A program made the position numbers and the translations under genes. Positions 27,981 to 37,786 of a stretch of DNA of 64,000 nucleotides are shown in pieces (position 1 is the first letter of the stretch; every line of letters begins with the position of its first letter). The notes under the pieces were generated by a model. That model was not told the origin of the DNA and ran no database searches. It saw only the letters and a list, made by a program, of their open reading frames with translations. The stretch comes from Blattabacterium cuenoti (GTDB taxonomy: Bacteria; Bacteroidota; Bacteroidia; Flavobacteriales; Blattabacteriaceae): NCBI RefSeq assembly GCF_014251375.1, contig NZ_CP059187.1, positions 62,001 to 126,000 on the forward strand, given 5' to 3'.

Positions 27981-28592
27981 ATGGATTGTAATAAAAAAAA
28001 TACTGAAAAAAAAGTAGAAATAGAAAATCTATCTTCGGATAATGATAAGAAGAATAATCCGAATACGACAGAATCGATTCCTTTTTCTTGCAAAAAAGAA
28101 GAAAAAGAAGAAATTCATATTCATGATCCATTAAAAATAAAAAAAGAAATAAAATCTCTTAAAGAAGAATTAAAAAAAGAAAAAGATAAATTTTTACGTA
28201 TTTTTGCAGAATTTGAAAATTCTAAAAAACGGATTCAAAAAGAGAGATTAGACCTTTTTAGAACTATTCATCAACAAATACTTATAGATTTAATTCCAAT
28301 TTTAGATGATTTTGAACGAAGTCTTAAAGAACTAAAAAAATCAAAAGATGAACTTCTCATAAAAGGAGTATCTCTTATACAAGAAAAATTAATAAAAATT
28401 TTAAAAGAGAAAGGTCTCAAAAAGATAAAAACAAAAAAAGGAGACGATTTTAACACGGATTTTCATGAGGCAATAACACAAGTTCCATCTATTACTGAGG
28501 ATTTAAAAGGGAAAGTTTTAGAGATCATAGAATCTGGATATATTCTCAAAGAAAAAGTGATACGACATGCTAAAGTCATTACCGGTAAATAA
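27981..28592 (+). CDS. grpE: Nucleotide exchange factor GrpE
   Basis: A co-chaperone that releases ADP from DnaK. A charged low-complexity N-terminal ~60 residues precede the long coiled coil (KIKKEIKSLKEELKKEKDKFLRIFAEFENSKKR) and the C-terminal beta domain (FHEAITQVPSI...GKVLEIIESGYILKEKVIRHAKVIT). It pairs with dnaJ 28 bases downstream; dnaK is not in the window. Confidence 0.93.
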   Translation: MDCNKKNTEKKVEIENLSSDNDKKNNPNTTESIPFSCKKEEKEEIHIHDPLKIKKEIKSLKEELKKEKDKFLRIFAEFENSKKRIQKERLDLFRTIHQQILIDLIPILDDFERSLKELKKSKDELLIKGVSLIQEKLIKILKEKGLKKIKTKKGDDFNTDFHEAITQVPSITEDLKGKVLEIIESGYILKEKVIRHAKVITGK

Positions 28593-28619
28593 TTTTTTAT
28601 TATTAATAACTTTTATTTC

Positions 28620-29738
28620 ATGGTAAAAAAAGATTATTACGAAGTATTAGGGATTTCTCGAAATGCTTCTTCAGAAGAAATTAAAAAAGCTTATAGAAAA
28701 TTAGCAATTAAATATCATCCTGATAAAAATTTAGATAATAAAAAAAATGCTGAAGAAAAATTTAAAGAAGCTGCTGAAGCTTATGAAGTTTTAAGCAATC
28801 CAGAAAAAAGACAACGTTACGATAAATTTGGCCATTCTGGAGTAAAAGGAAGTGGATCTGGATCAGGAATGAATATGGAGGATATTTTTGCAAATTTCGG
28901 AGATATTTTTGCAGATGCTTTTGGAGAAGGTTTTTCTAGTTTTGGATTTGGAAAATCTACACGACAGAGAACCATTAAAGGGAGCGATCTTAGAATAAGA
29001 GTGAAACTGACATTAGAAGAAGTAGCTAATGGAATAGAAAAAAAAGTAAAAGTAAAAAGAATGAAAGTTGCTAGAGGGGTCAAGTTTAGAACTTGCACTT
29101 TTTGCCATGGAACTGGTCAAATAACACGTGTTACTAATACAATACTAGGAAAGATGCAAACCACATCTCAATGTAATCTTTGTTCCGGAACTGGAAAAAA
29201 TCTTGAAAATATTCCTTTTGGTTCTAATAAACACGGATTAATAAAAGAAGAAGAATTAGTAAATATACAAATTCCTGCAGGTTTGACAGAAGGAATTCAA
29301 TTGAAAGTTTCTGGTAAAGGAAATGAAGCTCCATTTGATGGAATTCCTGGAGATTTAATTGTGTTAATTGAAGAAATTCCTCATCCTAGGTTAAAAAGAG
29401 AAGGGAACAACCTTCATTATGATTTATATATTTCCTTTCCAGATGCTATATTAGGTACATTAAAAGAAGTTCCTACTATAAATGGAAAAGCACGTATTAA
29501 AATAGATTCAGGAACACAATCAGGAAAAACTCTTAGATTAAAAAATAAAGGATTGCCTAATCTTGAAGGATATGGTCGTGGAAGTCTTCTAATTCATGTC
29601 AATGTTTGGACTCCAAAAAAAATAAACGAAGAACAGAGAAAATTTTTTGAAAAAATGAGAAAAAATGAAAATTTTCTTCCTCATCCTGGAAATTCTGAAA
29701 AATCTTTTTTTGATCGCGTACGAGAAATGTTTTCTTAA
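28620..29738 (+). CDS. dnaJ: Chaperone DnaJ with a reduced zinc region
   Basis: The Hsp40 partner of DnaK. The J domain carries HPD at residues 33-35, followed by a Gly/Phe-rich stretch (~75-115) and the C-terminal substrate-binding domains. Only two CxxCxGxG units are present (Cys159/162 and Cys185/188), where E. coli DnaJ has four, so at most one zinc centre can form. The sequence between them ([19 protein letters not shown]) is well ordered and uninterrupted, so this looks like a stable family form and not recent damage. It is co-transcribed with grpE. Confidence 0.93.
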   Translation: MVKKDYYEVLGISRNASSEEIKKAYRKLAIKYHPDKNLDNKKNAEEKFKEAAEAYEVLSNPEKRQRYDKFGHSGVKGSGSGSGMNMEDIFANFGDIFADAFGEGFSSFGFGKSTRQRTIKGSDLRIRVKLTLEEVANGIEKKVKVKRMKVARGVKFRTCTFCHGTGQITRVTNTILGKMQTTSQCNLCSGTGKNLENIPFGSNKHGLIKEEELVNIQIPAGLTEGIQLKVSGKGNEAPFDGIPGDLIVLIEEIPHPRLKREGNNLHYDLYISFPDAILGTLKEVPTINGKARIKIDSGTQSGKTLRLKNKGLPNLEGYGRGSLLIHVNVWTPKKINEEQRKFFEKMRKNENFLPHPGNSEKSFFDRVREMFS

Positions 29739-29762
29739 AAAGATAAAAACTATTTTATCTTT
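29739..29762 (+). terminator. Hairpin just after dnaJ
   Basis: AAAGATAAAA and TTTTATCTTT form a perfect 10-base-pair stem around the loop ACTA, starting directly after the dnaJ stop codon. The stem is A/T-rich and no long T tract follows, so it could end transcription weakly or protect the 3' end of the grpE-dnaJ mRNA. Confidence 0.4.
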
Positions 29763-29867
29763 AGAACTCTATCCTATGCTAAACAAAATAAAATACTCTT
29801 TACTCTGTATGATGTGAGTAGTAGTGTTAGTTTAATTGTTAATAAAAAATTAATTCTCACTTTACTT

Positions 29868-31052
29868 ATGAAAAGAATAATAGTGGTAGTAGGACTTTCA
29901 GGAGGTGTTGATTCTAGTGTTGCTGCTTTACTTCTTAAAAAGAAAGGATATGAAGTGATTGGTCTATTTATGCTAAATTGGGGAGATTCAATTTTCGATA
30001 CTCAATGTTCTTTATGGAAAGACAGCGTTGATGCTATGTTAGTAGCTCAAGAACTAAATATTCCTTTTCAAGTAATAGAAATGAGAAAAGAATACAAAGA
30101 ATCTATTATTAATTATATGTTTAACGAATATAAATCTGGAAAAACTCCTAATCCAGATATTTTGTGTAATCAAAAAATAAAATTCAATCTTTTTTTGAAA
30201 AGAGCTATTGATTTAGGAGCTGATTTTATAGCTACCGGGCATTATGTTAATAAACAGAAAATCATAAAAAATAATCAAGAAATTTATCGTCTTTTGATTG
30301 GAAAAGATTCCAATAAAGATCAATCATATTTCTTATGTAGGTTAACACAATATCAATTAAAAAAATCCCTATTTCCATTAGGAAAATTGACAAAAAATCA
30401 AGTTCGAAAAATAGCAGAAAAAAATAAATTGTGTAACGCTGACAAAAAAGATTCTCAAGGATTATGTTTTGTTGGAAAGATTCATTTAATGAAATTTCTT
30501 CAAAAAGAAATTTATCCAAAAAAAGGAGAAATTATAAACATAGATTCAAATTCTATGATTTATAGGAAAAAAAAATATTCTTTATCAAAAGAAGAAGAAT
30601 TATTTTTCCTATCTCAAAAAATAGGATATCAAAAATCAGATGGAAAACTAATTGGATATCACAAAGGGGCACAATACTTCACAATAGGTCAACGAAAAGG
30701 AATTTCTCTAGGTGGATATAAAGAAGCTCTTTTTGTTATTGAAACTGATATCAATAAAAACATTGTATATACAGGAATGGGAAAAAATCATCCTGGTTTA
30801 TATAAAAAATCTTTATTTATTGAAAATAAAGACATTCATTGGATCAGAAAAGATCTTTCTCTTTCTGATGGAGAAAAAATGAATGTATTCTGTAGGATTC
30901 GGTACAGGCAACCTCTACAAAAGGCAAAATTACATAAAATAAAAAGGGGGATTTTGATAGAATTTGAAATGCTGCAATGTGCTATTACAAAAGGACAATT
31001 TGCAGTATGGTATCTAGAGAAAGAATTGATAGGATCCGGAATAATCTCGTGA
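29868..31052 (+). CDS. mnmA: tRNA-specific 2-thiouridylase MnmA
   Basis: Thiolates the wobble uridine (s2U34) of tRNA Lys, Glu and Gln. The PP-loop SGGVDSS is at residues ~10-16. The catalytic cysteines are in NPDILCNQKIKF and SQGLCFVGKI. I start at ATG 29868, which places the PP-loop at the usual distance; the GTG at 29814 is in frame but its 18 extra residues are not family-like. MnmG, which modifies the same nucleoside, is encoded at 54097-55968. Confidence 0.93.
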   Translation: MKRIIVVVGLSGGVDSSVAALLLKKKGYEVIGLFMLNWGDSIFDTQCSLWKDSVDAMLVAQELNIPFQVIEMRKEYKESIINYMFNEYKSGKTPNPDILCNQKIKFNLFLKRAIDLGADFIATGHYVNKQKIIKNNQEIYRLLIGKDSNKDQSYFLCRLTQYQLKKSLFPLGKLTKNQVRKIAEKNKLCNADKKDSQGLCFVGKIHLMKFLQKEIYPKKGEIINIDSNSMIYRKKKYSLSKEEELFFLSQKIGYQKSDGKLIGYHKGAQYFTIGQRKGISLGGYKEALFVIETDINKNIVYTGMGKNHPGLYKKSLFIENKDIHWIRKDLSLSDGEKMNVFCRIRYRQPLQKAKLHKIKRGILIEFEMLQCAITKGQFAVWYLEKELIGSGIIS

Positions 31053-31385
31053 TAATAGTTTATTATGAATAAATAATAATATTTTCTTTAACAATTAAGT
31101 TTTATTATAAATTTTTGAAAAATATTCATTTTTATATACTATATATAAGATTTTATAAAAATTAATCCTATTAAAACGCTTTTATATAATGTATTTTTTT
31201 TATATTTTTGCATATTATATAATTAAAAAAATTATTGTTATATTTTCTTAAAATTCTTCTATACTAATTGAATTTATAAAAAACATTCTTGTCAAATGGT
31301 ATTTATTTTTATAATTCCTACTTGATATGTTTGATAATTAATTCAGGCAGTCAGTAGGACTTTTTGATTTATTATAAAACATATC
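31053..31385. other. A+T-rich intergenic region upstream of the ilv operon
   Basis: A 333-base spacer with no protein or RNA gene that I can support. It contains a 9-base inverted repeat (TTATATAAT at 31182-31190 and ATTATATAA at 31214-31222, 23 bases apart) that could end mnmA transcription, and two TAnnTTTG promoter-like boxes at 31203 and 31326. I see no T-box, leader peptide with branched-chain codons, or known riboswitch. Confidence 0.5.
31326..31333 (+). promoter_or_regulatory. Possible Bacteroidota -7 promoter element of the ilv operon
   Basis: TATGTTTG matches TAnnTTTG and ends 52 bases before the ilvD ATG, giving a leader of about 45 bases. There is no TTTG box at the expected -33 distance; the nearest TTG (31289) is too far. 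Confidence 0.4.
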
Positions 31386-33071
31386 ATGAAAAGAAAAATT
31401 AATAGTTTCAGTAGAAAAATTACAAATAACCCAAATTTACCCGCAGCACACGCTATGTTATATGCTACTGGTATGAGAGAATCAGATTTTTGCAAAGCTC
31501 AAATAGGAATAGTAAGCAATTGGTACGAGGGGAACCCTTGTAACATGCATTTAGACATACTTGGAAAAAAAATCAAATTATCAGTTATCAATCAAAAAAA
31601 TTTAATAGGATTTCAATTTACTACTATTGGAGTCAGTGATGGAATTACTATGGGGACACCAGGAATGAGATTTTCTTTACCTTCTAGAGAATTAATAGCG
31701 GATAGTATAGAAACAGTAGTAGAAGCACATCATTATGATGGAGTTATAGCTATTCCAGGATGTGATAAAAATATGCCAGGAGTAATGATTTCTTTACTTA
31801 GATTGAATAGACCTTCTATTATAGTATATGGAGGAAGTATTTCTTCAGGATTTTATAATGAAAAAAAATTAGATATTGTTTCTTCTTTTGAAGCATTAGG
31901 TGAAAAAAATACCTGTAAAATTTCTGAAGAAGAATACAAAAATATTATCAAAAATTCTTGCCCGGGACCAGGATCTTGTGGAGGAATGTATACTGCAAAT
32001 ACAATGGCTTCTGCTTTAGAAGCTATGGGGATGTCGCTTCCTTATTCTTCTTCTTCTCCTTCAACAAGTGAGAATAAAAAAAAAGAGTGTAAAATAGTGT
32101 CCACATTTATTCAAAAACTTTTAGAAAGAAAAGTAAAACCTAAAGATATTGTAACAAAAACTTCTATAGAAAATGGAGTAAAATTAGCAATGTGTTTAGG
32201 AGGATCTACTAATCTTATTTTGCATTTTTTAGCAATAGCCAAATCCGCAAATGTTCATTTTACACTAAAAGATTTTCAAAAAATTAGCAACCAGGTTCCT
32301 CTTATTGGAAATTTAAAACCAAGTGGCATTTTTTTAATGGAAGATATTCATAAAATTGGGGGGACTCCTGTCATTATAAAATATTTATTAAATCAAGGAA
32401 TATTATCTGGAGATTGTTTAACAGTTACAGGGGAAACTTTACATGAAAATATGAAAAAGATTCCTAATATCAATTTCAATCAAAAAATTATTTATCCTTT
32501 AAATAACCCTATAAAGAAAAACGGCCATATAAGAATTTTATATGGAAATCTTTCTCCAGAGGGATCTGTTGCAAAAATTACTGGAAAAGAAGGAATTTTT
32601 TTTCGGGGGGAAGCAAATGTTTTTGATTCAGAAGAAGATGCCAATAAAGCTATTTTAAATCATAAAATTCAAACAGGGGAAGTTATTGTGATTAGATATG
32701 TCGGTCCTATAGGAGGTCCGGGGATGCCAGAAATGCTTAAACCAACATCTTATATTATGGGATCAGGATTAGGAAAAAATGTAGCTCTTATTACAGATGG
32801 AAGATTTTCAGGTGGTTCTCATGGATTTGTTGTAGGACATATTACTCCAGAAGCACAATCTGGTGGTTTGATAGCTTTTGTTAGAAATGGAGATTTTATT
32901 AAAATAGACGCGGAAAATAATCTCCTAACACTTGAAGTAGAAGAAGAAGAAATACAAAAAAGAAAAAAAGAATGGATTCCACCTTTATTAAAGGTAAAAA
33001 AAGGATATTTATATAAATATATAAAAACTGTTTCTCCAGCTTCAGAAGGGTGCGTCACAGATCAATTTTAA
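31386..33071 (+). CDS. ilvD: Dihydroxy-acid dehydratase
   Basis: The third common step in valine and isoleucine synthesis, dehydrating dihydroxy acids to keto acids with an Fe-S cluster. Cysteines in CNMH, GCDKNMPG and CPGPGSCGGMYTANTMAS are the cluster and signature positions. GRFSGGSHGFVVGHITPEA is the second signature. The length of 561 residues is normal. It is the first gene of ilvDBNCA, one base from ilvB. Confidence 0.96.
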   Translation: MKRKINSFSRKITNNPNLPAAHAMLYATGMRESDFCKAQIGIVSNWYEGNPCNMHLDILGKKIKLSVINQKNLIGFQFTTIGVSDGITMGTPGMRFSLPSRELIADSIETVVEAHHYDGVIAIPGCDKNMPGVMISLLRLNRPSIIVYGGSISSGFYNEKKLDIVSSFEALGEKNTCKISEEEYKNIIKNSCPGPGSCGGMYTANTMASALEAMGMSLPYSSSSPSTSENKKKECKIVSTFIQKLLERKVKPKDIVTKTSIENGVKLAMCLGGSTNLILHFLAIAKSANVHFTLKDFQKISNQVPLIGNLKPSGIFLMEDIHKIGGTPVIIKYLLNQGILSGDCLTVTGETLHENMKKIPNINFNQKIIYPLNNPIKKNGHIRILYGNLSPEGSVAKITGKEGIFFRGEANVFDSEEDANKAILNHKIQTGEVIVIRYVGPIGGPGMPEMLKPTSYIMGSGLGKNVALITDGRFSGGSHGFVVGHITPEAQSGGLIAFVRNGDFIKIDAENNLLTLEVEEEEIQKRKKEWIPPLLKVKKGYLYKYIKTVSPASEGCVTDQF

Positions 33072-33072
33072 T

Positions 33073-34770
33073 ATGGAAAAAAAATTATTCTCTGGTTCAG
33101 AAATAGTAATAAAAACACTTTTATATGAAAACGTAGAATATATTTTTGGGTATCCCGGTGGTGCTATTATGCCTATATATGATTCTTTACACGATTATTT
33201 AAATTTGGTTTCTCACATTTTAATGCGTCATGAACAAGGATCTATTCATGCAGCACAAGGATATGCTAGAGCTACAGGAAAAACCGGTGTTTGTTTTACA
33301 ACTTCAGGTCCTGGAGCTACTAACTTAATTACTGGATTAGCCGATGCATTAATAGATAGTACCCCAATTGTATGTATAACTGGACAAGTCTCTTCTCATC
33401 TTTTAGGGACTGACGCTTTCCAAGAAACGAATATAATAGATATTTCTATTCCTGTAACTAAATGGAACATTCAAGTTTTAAAAGCCAAAGATATTTGCGA
33501 ATCTATTCAAAAAGGATTTTTTATAGCTAAAAAAGGAAGACCCGGTCCCGTATTAATAGATATCACAAAAGATGCGCAATTTCAAAAATCTGAATTTCAT
33601 TATACCCGTTGTAAATATGTAAAAAACTTTCATCCATATCCTTGTATAAAAGAAAAAAAAATAAAAGAAGCAGCTAATTTAATTAATACATCTAAAAAAC
33701 CTTTCATTTTAGTAGGACAAGGGGTCATTTTAGCTCATGCAGAAGAAGAATTTAAAATTTTTGTTGAAAAAACAGGAATTCCAGTAGCTAGTACCCTTCT
33801 TGGATTAGGATCATTGGAAAGCAATCATCATTTATATGTAGGAATGTTAGGAATGCATGGAAATTATGCCCCTAATATTTTGACGAATCGATGTGATCTT
33901 CTTATTGCTATTGGTATGCGTTTTGATGATCGTGTTACTGGAAATGTTAAAAAATATGCTAAACAAGCTAAAATCATTCATTTGGAAATAGATCCTTCAG
34001 AAGTTAACAAAAATATATTATGTCATGTTCCAATTTTAGGAGATTGTAAGATTTCTTTAAAAAAATTGATCTCTTATGTGAAGAAAAAAACTCATGAAAA
34101 ATGGATAAATGAATTTTTTCATTTAAAAGAAAAAGAAGTAACTACTGTTATTAAAGAGGATCTAAATCCTGTAAAAAAAAAGGGGATAACTATGGGAGAA
34201 GTGATTAAGTGGATCAACTTCTATAAACAAAAAGAAGCTATTCTTGTAACAGATGTAGGACAACATCAAATGGTCGCTTCAAGATATTTTGATTTTACTT
34301 GTAAAAAAAGTCAGATTACATCTGGAGGATTAGGAACTATGGGGTTTGCTTTACCTGCTTCTATAGGTGCAAAATTAGGAGCAAAAGAGAGGCAAGTGAT
34401 TTGTATTGTTGGAGATGGGGGAATTCAAATGACAATCCAAGAAATGGGAACTATTTTGCAAAATGATATCCCAGTAAAAATTATATTATTAAACAATAAT
34501 TTTTTAGGTATGGTTCGTCAGTGGCAACAGCTTTTTTTTAATAAACGTTATTCTTGTACAGAATTAATAAATCCAAATTTTATCAAGTTAGCTAAATCTT
34601 ATAATATTGAAGCAGAAAGAGTTAAAAAAAGAAAAAAACTAAAAATAGCTGTTAAAAAAGCATTAGAAAGAGAAAAAGCTTTTTTATTAGAAGTTCTTAT
34701 AGAAAAAGAAGATAATGTTTTTCCTATGATTCCTGCAGAATCTTCTGTAGATGAAATACGCTTAACATAA
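33073..34770 (+). CDS. ilvB: Acetolactate synthase large subunit
   Basis: A thiamine-diphosphate enzyme joining pyruvate with pyruvate or 2-oxobutyrate. The N-terminal domain has GYPGGAIMPIYD and the catalytic Glu in MRHEQGSIHAAQGYAR. The ThDP motif appears as GDGGIQMTIQEMGT...NNNFLGMVRQW. The 565 residues are typical of biosynthetic AHAS. It needs the IlvN-like subunit encoded 49 bases downstream for regulation. Confidence 0.95.
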   Translation: MEKKLFSGSEIVIKTLLYENVEYIFGYPGGAIMPIYDSLHDYLNLVSHILMRHEQGSIHAAQGYARATGKTGVCFTTSGPGATNLITGLADALIDSTPIVCITGQVSSHLLGTDAFQETNIIDISIPVTKWNIQVLKAKDICESIQKGFFIAKKGRPGPVLIDITKDAQFQKSEFHYTRCKYVKNFHPYPCIKEKKIKEAANLINTSKKPFILVGQGVILAHAEEEFKIFVEKTGIPVASTLLGLGSLESNHHLYVGMLGMHGNYAPNILTNRCDLLIAIGMRFDDRVTGNVKKYAKQAKIIHLEIDPSEVNKNILCHVPILGDCKISLKKLISYVKKKTHEKWINEFFHLKEKEVTTVIKEDLNPVKKKGITMGEVIKWINFYKQKEAILVTDVGQHQMVASRYFDFTCKKSQITSGGLGTMGFALPASIGAKLGAKERQVICIVGDGGIQMTIQEMGTILQNDIPVKIILLNNNFLGMVRQWQQLFFNKRYSCTELINPNFIKLAKSYNIEAERVKKRKKLKIAVKKALEREKAFLLEVLIEKEDNVFPMIPAESSVDEIRLT

Positions 34771-34819
34771 ATTTATATTTATATAAGAATTCAATAATAA
34801 AATAATAATATACTACTAT

Positions 34820-35161
34820 ATGAAGCATCAGTTTAGAATGATCATTCTAGGAGAAAATCAAATAAGATTGTTAAGTAGAATGCTTGTTATATTGAACCGT
34901 AAAAATTTGAAAATTTCACATATAAATGTGTCGAATCATATCACCAAAAAAAATAATGGCGTTAATAATAATGAAAGTATTGATAATAACACTCATCAAT
35001 ATGTTATTGATTTAGAATGTAATGAAGAGCAATTAATTAAAGTTACAAAATCAATTGAAAAACTAATAGGAATAATTCATGTCTACTTTTTCAAAAAAAA
35101 AGAAAACAAACCCAGAGAAAAATCATGGAAAGAAATAGATTTTCCGTTAGCTACATTTTAA
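34820..35161 (+). CDS. ilvN: Acetolactate synthase small subunit-like ACT protein
   Basis: A 113-residue ACT-domain protein in the place of the regulatory subunit of acetolactate synthase. FRMIILGENQIRLLSRMLVILNRKNLKISHINV is a diverged version of the usual start of IlvN, and QYVIDLECNEEQLIKVTKSIEKLIGIIHVYFF fits strands and helix of the ACT fold. An Asn/Lys-rich insert separates the halves. The usual C-terminal domain is absent, so valine feedback may be altered. The identity leans on gene order. Confidence 0.75.
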   Translation: MKHQFRMIILGENQIRLLSRMLVILNRKNLKISHINVSNHITKKNNGVNNNESIDNNTHQYVIDLECNEEQLIKVTKSIEKLIGIIHVYFFKKKENKPREKSWKEIDFPLATF

Positions 35162-35200
35162 TGAAAGAAAATTAATGAAAAATTAAAAAATATTTTAATC

Positions 35201-36274
35201 ATGAAAATTAAACTTGGACCTATAGAAGAAACTATTATTACAAGAGAAGAATTTCCTTTATCTAAGGCTAGAAAAAACTTAAATAAAGAAACTATATCCA
35301 TATTAGGATATGGAGTACAGGGGCCAGGTCAATCCTTAAATCTAAAAGATAATGGATTTCAAGTGATTGTAGGTCAAAGAAAAAATTCTTTGTCTTGGAA
35401 AAAAGCTCTAGAAGATGGATGGATAGAAGGAAAAAATCTTTTTTCATTAGAAGAAGCTTCTGAAAAAGGAACTGTTCTTATGTACCTTTTATCAGATGCG
35501 GGGCAAATTTCTTTTTGGCCTACTTTAAAAAAGAATCTTACTGAAGGAAAATCTTTGTATTTTTCACATGGATTTGGATTAACATTTTGTGAAAAAACGA
35601 AAATTTTTCCTCCAAAAAATATCGATATTTTTTTGGTAGCTCCAAAAGGATCAGGAACTAGTTTAAGAAGACTTTTTAAACAAGGAAAAGGAATCAACTC
35701 TAGTTATGCCATTTATCAGGATTATACTGGAAAAAGTTTGGAAAAAGCTATTTCCATAGGAATAGGAATTGGATCGGGATATTTATTTGAAACAAGTTTT
35801 AAAAATGAAGTTTATTCAGATTTAGTGGGGGAAAGAGGGGCATTAATGGGAGCAATACAAGGAATTTTTGCTGCACAATATCATGTTTTAAGAGAACAAG
35901 GCCATTCTCCTTCAGAATCATTTAACGAAACGGTAGAAGAATTAACTCAAAGTCTTATGCCATTAGTATCTGAAAAAGGAATGGATTGGATGTATTCGAA
36001 TTGTTCTACTACTGCTCAAAGAGGGGCTTTAGACTGGTGGAAAATATTTAGAGATGCGACTTTTCCTGTGTTTCGAAAATTGTATAAAGAAGTTTCTTCA
36101 GGAAAAGAAGCAAAAAGAATTATAGATTCAAATAGTCATATTGATTATAGAATCAAATTAAAAAAAGAATTACAAAATCTGAAAAATAGTGAATTGTGGA
36201 AAGTAGGTAAAATTATTCGTAGTCTTAGACCAGAAGAAAAAAAATGTTCTTTGGATCAAAAAAAAATTGATTAA
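35201..36274 (+). CDS. ilvC: Ketol-acid reductoisomerase
   Basis: Isomerises and reduces acetolactate or acetohydroxybutyrate. The nucleotide-binding segment is ISILGYGVQGPGQSLNLKDNG, and DLVGERGALMGAIQGIFAAQ holds the metal-binding acids. The protein has 357 residues, short for the long class II enzyme (~490) but close to class I, with an unusual GPGQ in place of the more common GSQ in the phosphate loop. It lies between ilvN and ilvA. Confidence 0.92.
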   Translation: MKIKLGPIEETIITREEFPLSKARKNLNKETISILGYGVQGPGQSLNLKDNGFQVIVGQRKNSLSWKKALEDGWIEGKNLFSLEEASEKGTVLMYLLSDAGQISFWPTLKKNLTEGKSLYFSHGFGLTFCEKTKIFPPKNIDIFLVAPKGSGTSLRRLFKQGKGINSSYAIYQDYTGKSLEKAISIGIGIGSGYLFETSFKNEVYSDLVGERGALMGAIQGIFAAQYHVLREQGHSPSESFNETVEELTQSLMPLVSEKGMDWMYSNCSTTAQRGALDWWKIFRDATFPVFRKLYKEVSSGKEAKRIIDSNSHIDYRIKLKKELQNLKNSELWKVGKIIRSLRPEEKKCSLDQKKID

Positions 36275-36285
36275 TTCTTTTTATA

Positions 36286-37554
36286 TTGAAAAATAAATTC
36301 AAAAAATATTTTCCTTCTCACGAAGAAGTAGTAAAAGCTAAAAATATTTTAAAAGATATTATTTATGAAACTCCACTACAAAAAAATTTGATCTTATCAG
36401 AAAAATACAAAGCTAATATTTTTTTGAAAAGAGAAGATTTACAAATTATACGATCATATAAAATTAGAGGGGCATATAATAAAATAAAAAGTCTGTCTCA
36501 GAAAGAGCAACTGAACAAAGGAATTGTTTGCGCTAGTGCAGGAAATCATGCCCAAGGTGTTGCATATTCTTGTAATATACTACAATTAAAAGGGAAAATT
36601 TACATGCCTAGTACAACTCCTAAACAAAAAGTAGAAAGAGTAAAAATGTTTGGAAAAGAATATGTTGAAATTGTTCTTATTGGAGATACATTTGATGCTG
36701 TAAGTCGTGAAGCAATGAAAGATTGTAAAAAAAATAAAAAAATTTTTATTCATCCTTTTGATGACATAAAAATTATAGAAGGTCAAGCTACTATAGGAAT
36801 GGAAATACTTAAACAATCTCCATTAAATATAGATTATGTTTTTATTCCTATTGGTGGGGGGGGGTTGGCTTCAGGTGTAGGAAGTCATTTTAAACTATTT
36901 AGTCCCAAAACTAAAATTATAGGAGTAGAACCTCAGGGCGCTGCTTCTATGAGTTACTCTCTAAAAAAAGGAAAAGTTATGGAATTAAAAAAAATAGATT
37001 GGTTTATTGATGGAGCTTCAGTCAAAAAAGTAGGAGAATTGAATTTTAACATATGTAATCAAGTGTTATATGAAATAAAAACAGTACCGGAAGGAAAAGT
37101 TTGTACGACGATTTTAGATTTATATAATTTAGAAGCTATTGTTGCAGAACCAGCTGGAGCACTTTCAATATCCGCATTAGATTTTTATTCTAAAAAAATC
37201 AAAGGAAAGACTATAGTTTGTATATTAAGTGGAGGAAATAATGATATAACAAGAACAGAAGAAATAAGAGAAAGATCTCTTATTTATGAGAAAAGAAAAC
37301 ATTATTTTATTGTTAAATTTCCACAAAGATCTGGTGCTTTAAAAGAATTTGTTAATAATATTTTAGGGGAAAAAGACGATATTGCTTATTTTGAATATTC
37401 AAAAAAAACTTCCAAAGAAGAAGGTCCTGCAATTATAGGAATAGAATTAGCTGATAAAAATGAATTATCAGGACTTTTAGGAAGAATGAAAAAATATAAA
37501 GTTCATTTTCAGTATTTAAACAAAAATCCAGATTTATTTCGTATTCTAATATAG
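36286..37554 (+). CDS. ilvA: Threonine deaminase (biosynthetic)
   Basis: Converts threonine to 2-oxobutyrate, committing carbon to isoleucine. The PLP lysine is in RSYKIRGAYNK, and the glycine-rich phosphate loop is IPIGGGGLASGVGSH. A C-terminal ACT-like regulatory domain starts near residue 340 (HYFIVKFPQRSGALKEFV), so isoleucine feedback is likely. The only fitting start is TTG at 36286, 11 bases after ilvC; no in-frame ATG precedes the conserved region. It is the last gene of the operon. Confidence 0.94.
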   Translation: MKNKFKKYFPSHEEVVKAKNILKDIIYETPLQKNLILSEKYKANIFLKREDLQIIRSYKIRGAYNKIKSLSQKEQLNKGIVCASAGNHAQGVAYSCNILQLKGKIYMPSTTPKQKVERVKMFGKEYVEIVLIGDTFDAVSREAMKDCKKNKKIFIHPFDDIKIIEGQATIGMEILKQSPLNIDYVFIPIGGGGLASGVGSHFKLFSPKTKIIGVEPQGAASMSYSLKKGKVMELKKIDWFIDGASVKKVGELNFNICNQVLYEIKTVPEGKVCTTILDLYNLEAIVAEPAGALSISALDFYSKKIKGKTIVCILSGGNNDITRTEEIRERSLIYEKRKHYFIVKFPQRSGALKEFVNNILGEKDDIAYFEYSKKTSKEEGPAIIGIELADKNELSGLLGRMKKYKVHFQYLNKNPDLFRILI

Positions 37555-37585
37555 ATAGAAAGAAAAAACTAAGTAGAGAAGAGTG

Positions 37586-37673
37586 TACCCACGACTGGAT
37601 TTGAACCAGCACATCCTAATAAATGGATACCACCCCCTCAAAGTGGCGTGTCTACCAATTTCACCACGTGGGC
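37586..37673 (-). tRNA. tRNA-Leu (anticodon GAG)
   Basis: A class II tRNA with a 7-base acceptor stem (first pair G-U), D-arm GGTGAAATTGGTAGACAC typical of tRNA-Leu, anticodon loop TTGAGGG with GAG, a long variable arm and the T-arm GGTTCAAATCC. The CCA end is not encoded. It sits in the opposite direction between ilvA and dapB. Confidence 0.93.
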
Positions 37674-37786
37674 AATAATGTTCAAAATAATTTATATGAT
37701 CGTATCGCAATGTTCAAAAATAAACAATTTTATTTTATCAATAAAGACTCTTGAAGATTTTTTTAACTTTATAAAAAATATGAATT

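Noticed and set aside
28817-29098. 93-codon minus-strand frame inside dnaJ
   Set aside because: Antisense to a well conserved gene with no recognisable domain.
35374-35697. 107-codon minus-strand frame inside ilvC
   Set aside because: Antisense shadow of a conserved enzyme.
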